Positions 10,341-21,094 of a DNA stretch of 64,000 nucleotides are shown here, piece by piece. The DNA comes from Aradus depressus. Taxonomy: Eukaryota; Arthropoda; Insecta; Hemiptera; Aradidae. A program made the translations under genes and the position numbers. The notes under the pieces were generated by a model, which had not been told where the DNA came from, did not search any database, and saw only the letters and a list, made by a program, of their open reading frames with translations. The stretch is taken from contig OY759223.1 in NCBI GenBank assembly GCA_963662175.1, positions 8,031,549 to 8,095,548 of the forward strand, in the 5' to 3' direction. The stretch's first letter is position 1; every line of letters starts with the position of its first letter.

Positions 10341-11035
10341 AGTTTTCTAGGTAGTCAGATGTCAAACAACATTAAACACGTTAATAGCAGTTAGTTATTG
10401 TGACTCATGCCCGGGCTTTAACTACGTCATATCGCCTACTAACAGAGCGATCTTTCGTTACTCTGGTGGACATGAGCCCGACTCTACTGTGGAAATTCTC
10501 AATTCGCTGTCTAAATATTATTATTTAAATTAGTGCAAAATTTCAGAAGTTGAGAATAAATAGTTTTCTAGGTAAATAGACAGATGTCAAGCAACATTAA
10601 ACAGGTTAATAGTAGTTAGTTATTGTGACTCATGCCCGGGCTTTAACTACGTCATATCGCCTACTAACAGAGCGATCTTTCGTTACTCTGGTGGACATGA
10701 GCCCGACTCTACTGTGGGAATTCTCAATTCGCTGTCTAAATATTATTTTTTAAATTAGTGCAAAATTTCAGAAGTTGAGAATAAATAGTTTTCTAGGTAA
10801 ATAGACAGATGTCAAGCAACATTAAACAGGTTAATAGTAGTTAGTTATTGTGACTCATGCCCAGGCTTTAACTAAGTCATATCGCCTACTACCAGAGCGA
10901 TCTTTCGTCACTCTGGTGGACATGAGCCCGATGCTACTGCCGGAGTCCTAAGGTCTTTAACTAGTACCTGCGATCGAACCTGTGATCTTGTGCTCATTAG
11001 GCTAGTACGCTATATCTGAGCTACCGGCGCCCTCT
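10339..11035. repeat. Three-copy tandem array, 225-bp period
   Basis: 'ttagttattgtgactcatgc' recurs at 10391, 10616 and 10841, exactly 225 bp apart. Each unit holds the 3' part of a reverse SINE-A plus flank with tttaaattagtgcaaaattt and gacagatgtcaagcaacatt. The last unit alone continues into the rest of the SINE. This fits tandem duplication after SINE insertion. Confidence 0.9.
10841..11035 (-). repeat. SINE-A, reverse, internally deleted
   Basis: The only copy in the 225-bp array that reaches the tRNA head (gctaccggcgccctc, A box). The central block is deleted, and the B-box side is degenerate. Confidence 0.8.
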
Positions 11036-11214
11036 CGTTAATAGTATAAAGTCTACGGAACCTTAAAAAAAAATTTATTTTATATTATGGTTTATTTTAA
11101 TATATTGTGATAAGAATGCACTTAAGAAGTAACCTGTTGTCTTGGTGAATTACATGCACTCGAGTTGGTTAAGTGCGTTCTTATCTACAATCTGACACTA
11201 AGTGCATCCAGGAC

Positions 11215-11245
<31 letters not shown>

Positions 11246-11279
11246 TATGCTAAAATAAGTAGTGAAAACATAATAAAAC

Positions 11280-11911
11280 AGTCGTCTGTGAATCACCGCA
11301 ATGTACTTCCCAGCACCAATTGAGGGGAGGGCTTAACTCAAAAATCCTAATAACTGTTGTATTTTAAGCCCTATAAGGTTTCAAAAATTTTCAGCGGAAT
11401 TGGGCAAAGGGAAATCCGTACAACAACCGATATAATGAATGAATCGACATGATATATTTAGATTCAAAACCCCAAAAGAATGTAACCTATTGACGTGAAA
11501 ACGTCTATTCGCTCGTTAAGCACAGTGATAGCCGGTCAAACTTTCTTTACAAAATTTGTTACAAAATACCGTCAGATTTCAATCGATAATAACTACGAGA
11601 CTAATAATGCGATAACAACGGTTGAGGTCACAATGGATAGAGCATGTCTGTACGTGTTTGTTGTGCAGTGCTTGTTTTGCCTGTGACGTTATCGGGCTAG
11701 TGTGGGCGCCGGCGGATGATTGTTGCGAATTAGTTTAGATATTTTTTCGCGAAATCGGTCGAAGGGAAAGGGGGGATCAGAAAAGGGGGCCTCGATTCAA
11801 ATACTATAACTGCCGATGTAATAAATGTATCGAAAAAAAATTTGGAAGTCCCTTATGTGTGAAAACATAATTGATTAATTCGTGTTGACGATATACAGAA
11901 CCGGTGATTCA
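11280..11911. repeat. AMR, rearranged, carrying U600
   Basis: A reverse outer end (tgtgaatcaccgcaatgtac, to 11325) joins directly to forward modules. U600 interrupts at 11492-11733, and the forward arm then continues (cgcgaaatcggtcgaaggga) to accggtgattcacc at about 11911. The direct reverse-forward join without inner hairpins implies an internal deletion. Confidence 0.7.
11492..11733 (+). repeat. U600 element, 5' part
   Basis: Begins gacgtgaaaacgtctattcg (inverted GACGT..ACGTC) and ends 'gatgattgttgcgaattag', where the other copies continue. It includes GGCGCC at 11705. Found at five sites in the window. No similarity to a named class is recognised. Confidence 0.7.
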
Positions 11912-12239
11912 CCTAAGACTTTTTTGGGATTGGTTTGTTTCAAACAAGAGATCTAGGTTACTGGACGGGTATATTTTGGTTTCGGACCGGAAGCCCTGGT
12001 GCCCGGCCGGATGTAAACATATAAAGCGATGCGGTGTTTCACTATGAGGCAGCTAGGCGGCGCGGCATGCTTTGGGCTCCTAATGTTTCGCTCCAGTTAG
12101 CAACACTTCCGGTCAGAACTCACCTCTCACCTAAAATGACACATGTATCTGTATCTCCACTGGATGACATTAATTTTGGAAAATACCAATTAATAATAAA
12201 TGTTGAGAGGAAAGTTTTGGCTAAAAATCAGTTGACTAT
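11912..12239. other. Intergenic, no gene seen
   Basis: Mixed-composition unique sequence. The 77-codon plus frame at 12034-12267 runs into an AMR and has no recognisable domain. Confidence 0.45.
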
Positions 12240-13050
12240 TTTTCATGTCGATACATTTATTACCTAGAGTTTTTGTGTTAAGCCCCTCTTCTCTTTCACC
12301 GATTTGGGCTTAAATCCACAATAGGTTTCGTCCTTATTGGATTCTAATATAAAATTTCGGGTCAATACGTTCATTCTATTAAGAGATATCGTGTTTAAAA
12401 ACACAGAATGTTTTAACAATTTTTTTTGAAACAGGGGTTCGAAAACATGAAATTTTGCTGAAAACTCATTTATGGTTCTGTCTGTTTCAGCCAAATCGAC
12501 CAAAAGGAATACGCAAGATTAAAACTCCAAAAACGCAAAATATGAATATACACGGAATTCTGTACGCAGGTTTAGTTCATAAATAAAACAAAATCGGGCA
12601 GAGGAGTACCTATGTACTTCCCCAACACAAATTAATCAATTACGTTTTCGCTCTCCCTCCAAAGCGAATCGACCTTTTGAATTAAAACGCAATATTTGAC
12701 TTACATATTGCATCTGAATTCTCATACTAAACGTTGTGTCAATAGATTCATTACATCTGCAGTTATTAGGGGTTTTGAGATGAACCACCATCTCTGATCC
12801 CCCTCATCTTCGACACTTTGCGGAAAATTAATATGTGTTGTACTCATAAGGCTTTGAATTTGCCTGTGAAATTTCGTGTTAATACTTTTTTTTGCAATGG
12901 GCGTTATCGTGTTCCCAGATACACAGATTTTTTTTTTTTCATTTTTGCAATCAGGAGGTTGGAAAACATGAAATTCCTGTGAAAACTCAACATCGAATTT
13001 CCTGGACGATTACATAACTTCCCCTATACTATCGTGAAGCTGAGGAAGTG
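12240..13050. repeat. Cluster of AMR arms
   Basis: Reverse arm 12240-12480, short forward piece 12481-12580 (ttcagccaaatcgaccaaaa), then a reverse arm 12610-13050 from gtacttccccaacacaaatt to 'cataacttcccctatact' with the inner hairpin mutated. Confidence 0.75.
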
Positions 13051-13463
13051 AGAGGACAGACACAAAGACAGGAAGACGATGAGACTCTACGATAACAGAC
13101 GAGGTGATGAAGAGAAAGTTCTATAGCAGATGTATAGTTACGACTTATAACGGGACTTCCACCAACTCAAAAATAGGTAGGTCCTTCTTGTATTGTAAAG
13201 AGAGACCAACTCATGGACGGACCACGGTCAGGTAGACAGAAGGAGGAACGGACCATGGGCAGGTAGACGGACCCACTCAAAAATGGTCATCACACTTAGT
13301 ACAGTTCAAAAATGCGCTCTGCAGCACGTCCTCCACACATCGTAAACGCTTTTTGCTTTAAAATACCGTTTCCTACCCGAAAGTATGTTCAGAAACAAAA
13401 TTATCCTCTTCAATAACAGCTATCTCCGAGGGAACTTCACATCACGAAGTAATAATAAATAAT
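13051..13463. other. Intergenic, purine-rich, no gene seen
   Basis: Contains short direct repeats of 'ggtcaggtagaca' / 'gggcaggtagacgg' and 'actcaaaaat'. No frame or known repeat. Confidence 0.5.
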
Positions 13464-13944
13464 TATGTATGTATAGGGAAAGTTATGTAATCGGTCAGAA
13501 ATTCCCTAACACGAAAAATAAAATTTTACACAACGCTAATTCGCAACTATCATCCGCCGGCGCCCACACTAGCCCGATGACGTCACAGGCACAACAAACA
13601 CGTACAGACATGCTCTATCCATTGTGACCTCAACCGTTGTTATCGCATTATTAGTCTCGTAGTTATTATTAATTGAAATCTGACGGTATTTTGTAACTCA
13701 ATAAAGTTTGACCGGCCATCACTGTGCTTAACGAGCGAATAGACGTTTTCAAGTCAAAAAATTGCTAGATGTACACGATATATTTCGATAGAACAATGCA
13801 TCGACTCGAAATTTTATATGTATATTTTATAACCAGAACCCCATAAGGACAACACATTGATTTTAAGTTGGAAGGAGACCAGAGAGGGGCTTAACTTAAA
13901 AACACTACTAATAGCCAATGTAATGAATTTATCTACCTGAAATT
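13464..13944 (+). repeat. AMR arm, forward, interrupted by U600
   Basis: The inner end 'tatgtaatcggtcagaaatt' precedes an inverted U600 (13522-13756). Modules follow (atttcgatagaacaatgcat, tagccaatgtaatgaattta) up to the SINE-A target site. Confidence 0.7.
13522..13756 (-). repeat. U600 element, reverse, 5' part
   Basis: Near-exact inverted copy of 11492-11733, about 2 kb away and also inside a forward AMR. The pair could fold into a large hairpin. Confidence 0.75.
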
Positions 13945-14296
13945 GAGGGCGCCGGTAGCTCAGTGGTATGCGTGCTTGACCTCTGAGCTCAAGGTTGTGG
14001 GTTCGTAGCCCGACCGAGGCCCTTAGTTTATTTTATCTGGGAGGTAAAATAAACGTAAGCATGCCGTCCTTCGGATGGGACGTTAAGCGATGGTCCCGAG
14101 CCTGTACGATGTCAGGTACTCGTTAAAGACCCCTGCCCTAGGTGAATAAAAATTTAGGGTAGGCAAAATTTAGAACTCTCACAGTAGAGTCGGGCTCATG
14201 TCCACCAGAGTGACGATAGAGCGCTCTGGTAGTAGGCGATATGACCTCGTAGTTAAAGCCCGGGCATGAGTCATAAAACCTAACCTAACCTAACCT
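13945..14296 (+). repeat. SINE-A, reference full-length copy with TSD
   Basis: 352 bp. Head gagggcgccgg with A box tagctcagtggtatgc, B-box position ggttcgtagcc (mutated), TTTATTTTATCTGGGAGG linker, 'cgtccttcggatgggacgtt' block, 3' domain with CTCTGGT/ACCAGAG inverted elements, and tail of four CTAAC-type units (aacctaacctaacctaacct). Exact 12-bp duplications ctacctgaaatt at 13933-13944 and 14297-14308 define both ends. The central block resembles the conserved core of the animal MetaSINE group; that link is from memory. Confidence 0.95.
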
Positions 14297-14491
14297 CTAC
14301 CTGAAATTTCTAGTTTATTATACTGTTTTACTGATTGCCTGTTTTTAACATTTAATTTTTATTCCTAGAGACCTCTTTTATTCTATATTTATTCTTTTCA
14401 ACTGGCTGATACTTGTATACTCTTGTTTATTTCTTATATTATTATTCTTAGGGGACTTATGTCTCAGAATAAAGATTATTTTTCATTTCAT

Positions 14492-14588
14492 TTATGTAGT
14501 AAGAGGATTCAGAAGCCATGTAAGTCAACTATTGATTTTTAGTCCAATTGGTCGAAGGGCTTTGGAGGAAAAGCGAAACCTAATTTTG
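14492..14588 (+). repeat. AMR outer part, forward
   Basis: From gaggattcagaagccatgta through 'gatttttagtccaattggtc' to ggaggaaaagcgaaacctaa. The terminal hairpin is lost. Confidence 0.65.
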
Positions 14589-15308
14589 AAAAAAAAATAT
14601 GAAGAAAAACGGAAACACTATTTTTTTTTTTTAAATAATGTCTATTTTATAAGATGTATATAATATATAGGAGTACTTTCGGTATTGCTACCATCTTCAG
14701 CCACGACTTATGGTGATTAGGTCAAAAAATCGTGTCAGAGGTGCAGAAAATAAATATTATCATCATTATTATTATTATTACTGAATTAAGAGTGATCCCC
14801 CTCCAAAAAAAATTATTTTCTGGCTACGCCATAGTGTAGACAAACTGTTACTATTGGTAAATATTTTCTGAATGAGTAGAGTGAGAGGGGGGGGGGGGGG
14901 GCATAGGTAGAGAGAGAGAGACCGAAGGGTAGTCGATATCCACGGCGCCGTACTGACGGGACACCTGCCGGTTTACGTCGGCAACCATTGTCTGGGGATT
15001 CAAGAGAGGGCAGAAACCTGAACAAGGGGTCAATGAGAGACAGAATGTCCGTCACTGACATCATTATAGGAAACACAAGCGAAAGCGGACCAGGACAAAT
15101 TCAAGGGCTTTATTAATGGGATTGGTATTGAATTGGCATATTTAAAAGAGAGCTCAAGAATTTGGTGAGTTGCAACATGTCCGACAATGACGTCGTTATA
15201 GTACACGACGAGGGGGGGCAAAACAACATTTATAATTATTATATCTTTACATGGAACTAGAGAGAGAGGATTTTGTATATCCGAGGCCTATATCTACTTC
15301 TTATACAA
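14589..15308. other. Intergenic, no gene seen
   Basis: Includes a 15-bp G tract (14887-14901), GAGA runs and GGCGCC at 14944. Small minus-strand frames at 14813-15221 show no domain or homology I recognise. Confidence 0.45.
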
Positions 15309-16063
15309 AGCCAGTGAATCACCTCTAATGTACTTCCCCCCAGCGAGAATTAATCAAGTAATTTTTCGCCCTCCCTCTGAAACCAATTCAATTTGGCTGA
15401 AAATCAATAGGTGTCATTCTTATGGGATTCTGGATAGACACATAAAATTTCGAGTTGATACATTCATTACTTCGACACTTATTGAGGTTTTTCTGTTAAT
15501 TCTCGATAAAATGAATAAATCCCCATGAAATTGTATATGTGTATCCAGAACCACCTATGGACCTCACACATACATTTTCAGCCAAATTGGTCAAAGGGAA
15601 AGAGGGGGAATAGGGGAGGGAACTCAACACAAAAACCCCAATAACTACCAAATTTCATGTTTCGACATGAAATTTCAGATGTACATTAAAAAGGACGCAC
15701 ATAGGTGGGCTCAACACAAAAACCCCAATAACTATCAAAGTAATTAATGTTTTGACATGAAATTTTATATGTACATCAAAAATCTGATAAGGACGATACC
15801 TATGAATTTTTGGCCAAATTGCCCAAAGGAAAGTTGGTGATCTGAGGAGGGGCTCATCACAAAAACCCCAATAACTACCAAAATAATTAATGTTTTGACA
15901 TGAAATTTCATATGTACAACCAAAATGTCATAAGGACGATACTTAACAAGTTTTAGTGAAATCGGCCAAACTGCTGAAGTAACTATCAACAGATGTTACA
16001 GAAATCCTTGAGTAAGACACCGATTTTCAGTCAAATCGGTAAATTGGTTTCAAAGTGAGTGCT
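15309..16063. repeat. AMR inverted pair with extra modules
   Basis: Reverse arm 15309-15502 joins forward modules 15503-16063. The module start 'ccccaataactaccaaa' or 'ataactatcaaagtaatt' recurs at about 15640, 15725 and 15870, so the forward arm has gained a truncated extra module. The outer end is lost. Confidence 0.75.
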
Positions 16064-16479
16064 ACAATTTTTTTTTTTGTGATGGTTAACTATTTACACA
16101 ATTTATATGAACAAACCTGAACATGGTCGGGTTTTAGCTATTGGCAATTTGGACGATGGAGCTTGGGGAATGTATCGTATAGCGCTAGTAGTAACAGTAG
16201 GGTAGGTAATGGTAGGAAGGTTGGAAGTTAAAATAAGAAGAAGATAAAGAGAATCCTCCCCTCTCCCCTCTCCTGAGGGGAAGAAGAAAAAATAACTAAG
16301 AACTCATAAGTAAATACAGGCTAGAAGTGGAGGGGAGGGGCGCCACTCGCCACCCGCCACCCGGTTACCTGTCAGTCTGGTTTTTTACAAAACTCAACTC
16401 TACCTACCCCAGCGCTCATCGGGTAGTCTCCAAATATATGTACATTACTACTTCCCCACATTTATAATCGAGACGAAAA
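16064..16479. other. Intergenic, no gene seen
   Basis: Pyrimidine/purine tracts (ctcccctctcccctctcct at about 16255) and GGCGCC at 16339. No coding frame. Confidence 0.5.
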
Positions 16480-16531
16480 ATAAATAGGTGAATTACCAGA
16501 TATGTAATTCGCCAGCACGAATTAATCAATT

Positions 16532-16849
16532 GACGGGGTTGAAAATGGTCCAATTTTGAAAAATTTTCATCAAGTGCATAATCGGGTACAAAAATGATAT
16601 TTCTGTTCAGGAAAAAAATTGTAAAAGTGGTGCCATTTTGGTGACATGAACAAGTAACTAAACATATCAATAGTGACCTTGAAATTAAGATTTTTATTCA
16701 ATTTTATTGTTTGTTAACAGCAACTTTCACCATAAAAGCAGAATACAAAATGTTTCGATAAATTATAGATTTTTAAAATATGTTTAAGAACTTAATGCAC
16801 AATGTCCTCAAAGTGTTAAAAATGTCACCATTTTGATTCTAACCCCGTC
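16532..16849. mobile_element. MITE, GACGGGGTT family, 4-bp TSD
   Basis: Termini GACGGGGTT and AACCCCGTC. The subterminal words AAAATGGT and ACCATTTT are also inverted. AATT flanks it at 16528-16531 and 16850-16853, and removal restores the AMR text attaatcaattatgttttcg. 318 bp, noncoding. The 'GGGGTTAGA..GTGAC' terminus is shared with 24911-25155. Confidence 0.75.
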
Positions 16850-16940
16850 AATTATGTTTTCGCTTTTCTACCAAAACCAATTGACTGTTTGGACTAAAAC
16901 TCAATATTTGACTAAAATAGCGACATACAAAATTTTGAAG

Positions 16941-17284
16941 GGCGCGCCGGTAGCTCAGTGGTATGCATGCTTGTCTTCTGAGCTCAAGAACGTGGGTTCG
17001 AAACCCGACCGAAGCCCTTAGTTTATTTTATCTGGGAGGTAAAATAAACTTAAGCACGCCGTCCTTCGGATGGGACGTTAAGCGATGGTCCCCAGCCTGT
17101 ACGATGTCAGGTACTCGTTAAAGACCCCTACCCCAGGTGAATAAAAAATTGAGGGTAGGCAAAATTCCGGACTCCCATAGTAGAGTCGGGCTCATGTCCA
17201 TCAGAGTGACGAAAGAGCGCTCTGGTAGTAGGCGATATGACCTCGTAGTTAAAGCCAGGGCATGGGTCATAAAACCTAACCTAT
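16941..17284 (+). repeat. SINE-A, full length
   Basis: A and B boxes intact (ggttcgaaacc), tail cataaaacctaacct. The flanks acaaaattttg and ataaaattttg look like an imperfect duplication of AMR sequence, so the junctions are good to a few bases. Confidence 0.9.
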
Positions 17285-17644
17285 AAAATTTTGTGTTGAT
17301 ATACCGATGAAAAATTAATAGGTGTCGTCCTTATAGAGCTTTGAATTTACATATACAATTTCGTGACAATACATTCATTAAAAGGGCAGTTATTAGAGTT
17401 TATGTGCTCTCCCCCCTTCCCTTAGGCCGATTTGGCTGAAAATCAATAGTTATCGTCCCTAAGGGTTCTTGATACACATAAAAAATTTCGAGTCGATGTA
17501 CATTCATTCTATCGTATTCTCAGATATACAGAAATTTATTTTTCATTTATAACCAGTGAGGAGGTTGAAAAATATGAAATTCTGTTGACTGCATCGAATA
17601 TCTGACCGAATACATAACTACCCCTATATTTCATGTAGCTAAAT

Positions 17645-17820
17645 ACAAAAACCCTAATTACAGCCGATGTAATACATATATTGACATAAAACTTAGTATC
17701 CAGGATGCAGAAGTCTCTGTGTAAGTCAAATATCAATTTTCAGTCAAATTGAACAGAGACAGAGAAAACTTGTTTGATTAATTCGTGCTGGGGAAGTTCA
17801 TTAACGATGATTCACCGATG
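17645..17820 (+). repeat. AMR outer part, forward
   Basis: Continues from the reverse arm: tacagccgatgtaatacata, 'gcagaagtctctgtgtaagt' and the outer end 'gattaattcgtgctgggg', aagttcattaacgatgattcaccg. Confidence 0.75.
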
Positions 17821-18480
17821 AATTTCTTTAAAATCAGTAGTGGCTTTTTTTTATAAGAAATATCTGATGGTTCATATTTTCTCAAAAATTACTTAATAAA
17901 AAAACATCTTCAAGAAAATTCTAAAATTTTGCATAGCGCATTTCTTGGACAGTCTTTCTGCGCAGGATCCGATCATCAGGCGCCAGTTTTCAGGAATGAA
18001 AAAACAGGAATATGTAAATAGAAAGAGAGAACAGGACAGAGATGTATTTTGTTTGGCTACTGTACCTTTGGACAGATCAAACAAGCCCTCCAGGTAAAGA
18101 ATTTCGAATTCATTTTTTTTCTTTTTTGCTCCTTTCCCCCCTCCTACTCCAGACCGGGGCCAGGAAGCCCCCATCCGTGGTTAGTTTTTTTTTTTTTCTG
18201 TCCTCGGGTCCCGCCCTGGCGCCGTCTGTACAATAGACCTCCAACTAGAGCAATCCTGTCTCTATTCAATAGACACTGCCTTCACCTAACCTTAGACTAA
18301 CCTAATTAGAAAAATAGACAACAATCGATTAATTGTCCAAAGTCAATTAATCGAATCCAATAATGAATAGTTGATAAAACAATTGGCGATAGTTGTTGGA
18401 CAAAGAAACAAAGCACTGGGGAAAAGGTAGAGATGAATTGGACAAAATGGATCTGACATTTAAAAAGAAGCTGAAGGACT
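17821..18480. other. Intergenic, no gene seen
   Basis: Contains a pyrimidine tract ending ctactccag (about 18150), an acceptor-like signal, but no recognisable exon after it. Two GGCGCC sites (17979, 18218). The plus frame from 18393 runs into the minisatellite and is not called. Confidence 0.45.
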
Positions 18481-18730
18481 TACTCCAAGGACCCCATATT
18501 GGCACTATGGTCCCTTCTATGATACTATGGACCCTTCTATGGTGCTACGGACCCTATATTGGCACTATGGTCCCTTCTATGATGCTACGGACCCTTCTAT
18601 GGTGCTACGGACCCTATATTGGCACTATGGTCCCTTCTATGATACTATGGACGCTATATTGGCACTATGGTCCCTTCTATGATACTATGGACGCTATATT
18701 GGCACTATGGTCCCTTCTATGGTGCTACGG
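18481..18730 (+). repeat. Minisatellite A
   Basis: Tandem combinations of 'ccatattggcactatggtcc' with 'cttctatgatactatgga' or cttctatggtgctacggacc. Unit boundaries are irregular. The encoded Trp/Tyr-rich peptide merely follows the repeat. Confidence 0.85.
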
Positions 18731-18734
18731 GTTT

Positions 18735-18899
18735 TTGTACTCGTTAAATACCCCTACCGAGGGTGAATAAACCTAGGTAGGCAACATTTAGGACTCCCAG
18801 AGTAGGGTCGGACTCATGTCCACCAGAGTGACAAAAGAGTGCTCTGGTAGTAGGCGATATGACCTCGTAGTTGAAGCCCGGGCATGAGTCATAATAACT
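18735..18899 (+). repeat. SINE-A 3' fragment between minisatellites
   Basis: From tactcgttaaatacccctac to gagtcataataac, with ggtgctacggg before it and tgtcaccatgagctac after it. It separates the two related arrays, so it probably inserted into, or was captured by, an ancestral array. Confidence 0.8.
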
Positions 18900-18905
18900 G
18901 TGTCA

Positions 18906-19925
18906 CCATGAGCTACTACTTTACTAGAGCTACGGACCCTATGTTGACACTATGGTCCCTTCTGTGGCACCATGCCCCTTTACTAGAGCTACGGACCCTA
19001 TGTTGACACTATGGTCCCTTCTGTGGCACCATGCCCCTTTACTAGAGCTACGGACCCTATGTTGACACTATGGTCCCTTCTGTGGCACCATGCCCCTTTA
19101 CTAGAGCTACGGACCCTATGTTGACACTATGGTCCCTTCTGTGGCACCATGCCCCTTTACTAGAGCTACGGACCCTATGTTGACACTATGGTCCCTTCTG
19201 TGGCACCATGCCCCTTTACTAGAGCTACGGACCCTATGTTGACACTTCGGTCCCTTCTGTGGCACCATGGCCCCTTTATTAGAGCTACGGACCCTATGTT
19301 GACACTACGGTCCCTTCTGTGGCACCATGGCCCTTTACTAGAGCTACGGACCCTATGTTGACACTTCGGTCCCCCTTCTGTGGCACCATGGCCCTTTACT
19401 AGAGCTACGGACCCTATGTTGACACTATGGTCCCTTCTGTGGCACCATGCCCCTTTACTAGAGCTACGGACCCTATGTTGACACTTCGGTCCCCCTTCTG
19501 TGGCACCATGGCCCTTTACTAGAGCTACGGACCCTATGTTGACACTATGGTCCCTTCTGTGGCACCATGCCCCTTTACTAGAGCTACGGACCCTATGTTG
19601 ACACTTCGGTCCCTTCTGTGGCACCATGGCCCCTTTATTAGAGCTACGGACCCTATGTTGACACTACGGTCCCTTCTGTGGCACCATGGCCCTTTACTAG
19701 AGCTACGGACCCTATGTTGACACTTCGGTCCCCCTTCTGTGGCACCATGGCCCCTTTACTAGAGCCACGGACCCTATGTTGACACTACGGCCCCTTTACT
19801 AGAGCTACGGACCCTGTGTTGTCACTATGGTCCCTTTACTAGAGCTACGGACCCCATATCGGCACAATTGCCCCATCTATGGCGCTACGGTCCCTTTACA
19901 GAACCTGGACCACCTCAACGATTCT
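18906..19925 (+). repeat. Minisatellite B, 59-bp period
   Basis: The unit runs from 'tactagagctacggaccct' through 'gttgacactatggtccc' and ttctgtggcaccatgcccct. Starts at 18921, 18980 and 19039 give a 59-bp period, with about 17 units in all. Variants (tatgg/tacgg/ttcgg; ccc/ccccc) alternate in blocks, which suggests higher-order duplication. The minus-strand 150-codon frame is a by-product. Confidence 0.9.
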
Positions 19926-20539
19926 CTTTCAGTATCCTCCAAGTTCGGAGCGATCCTGACTCCATCCTCTGCAGATGCAAATTTAAGAACCATCGGCGGA
20001 AAAATGGTGTACATCTTTGTTGGATTGATTACGAGAGTACACTCATATCAAACTATAAAATGTTTTGTTCAAATCCATTGAATTGGAGTAGAGTCATTCG
20101 GTTAACCGACAGGAAAGACAAACAGAAGGAATGTAGAAAGGAAAGAGATAACGCCAACGCACTGTAGTGTTCTCTCTAATCCTGTCTTTGGGCCAAGGAT
20201 TCTCGCCAATTATATTCTACAACGAATTGGACCAATATCATGCCAATTGAGAATAAGAGGAGGGGGGGGGGGGGGGCGCTCCCCACTCGCAAAAATTAAC
20301 TACCTCTATCAACTAGGTTTAACGTTAAGGCGGCCAGAAATAAACACTTGTCTACTCTCAACTGGGGAAAAAAGAACGAGCTCTAAACAGGTGACTATTT
20401 CCAGTTCTGGGGTCGTCCATATAATTAATCCATAGTCCATATAATCCAATAATTCCATTTTTGAAAATTCGTAGACGACCCCTAATGCAACGTGACTTTT
20501 TCCTCAAATTTTTCAACTTATTACTTTCACAGGAATATG
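19926..20539. other. Intergenic, no gene seen
   Basis: Unique-looking sequence with an interrupted G-tract at 20261-20276. Short plus frames (19827-20167) begin in the array and carry no recognisable domain. Confidence 0.45.
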
Positions 20540-20660
20540 AAAAGGTGGGGGGGAAAGTAATGTAATCTATCAGAAATTCAATGTTGCGTTTTGATCGAAA
20601 TTTCATTTTTTCCGACCCCCTGATTCCAAAAATGAAAAAAAAAAAGTGTCCGACTGTGAA
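20540..20660 (+). repeat. AMR inner part, forward
   Basis: 'agtaatgtaatctatcagaa' and cattttttccgaccccctga, followed by the A-run and tccgactgtgaag. The flanking hairpin and modules are absent. Confidence 0.65.
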
Positions 20661-21094
20661 GCCGCTGTTGACAAAATATTACTATACACCCAGTAATGCC
20701 AGTATGAAAGGTCGAAGTGCATTGCATTGCAGTAATTTGCCAATCGGTATGTCTAAATGTGCATCATAATTTTATATTTATTTTTTAATCATAAAAATAA
20801 ATTAAAAACGTATAATAAAGCTAATTATATACAATATTATAATTTTATTTCAAAACTAGAAATGTCGCTGATTAATAGAGAAAATGTTCACGATAAACGC
20901 AATATTCTTAGTATTTCAATTAATTAAAAAAATGAAAACAGCTGATAACTTACGATAACAATGATAAAGAAATGATAAATAGGATAATTTTCAGAGAAAT
21001 ATAAATCATACTTCTTTTTTATTTTTTAAAAATATAAAAATATAACTTGAATTTTCAGATTCCCACAATGATCGATTTCAGGGGAAAAAAAGTT
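20661..21094. other. AT-rich intergenic
   Basis: No gene or named repeat seen. Confidence 0.5.

Larger units (their letters stand above)
16480..17645 (-). repeat. AMR arm, reverse, with two nested insertions
   Basis: AMR segments 16480-16531, 16850-16937 and 17285-17645 form one arm once the MITE (16532-16849) and SINE-A (16938-17284) are removed. The inner end reads cataactacccctatatttc and is followed directly by a forward arm. Confidence 0.8.

Noticed and set aside
14277..14296. Interstitial telomere sequence
   Set aside because: The CCTAA units sit exactly at the 3' end of a SINE-A just before its target duplication, so they are a SINE tail.
18120..18160. Splice acceptor and exon after ctactccag
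   Set aside because: The pyrimidine tract is acceptor-like, but no following frame shows a recognisable protein segment or donor.
18393..18770. Plus-strand 125-codon frame and minus-strand 150-codon frame (19175-19627) as genes
   Set aside because: They are translations of minisatellites A and B. Periodic peptides follow the DNA period, and no start context or homology supports a protein.
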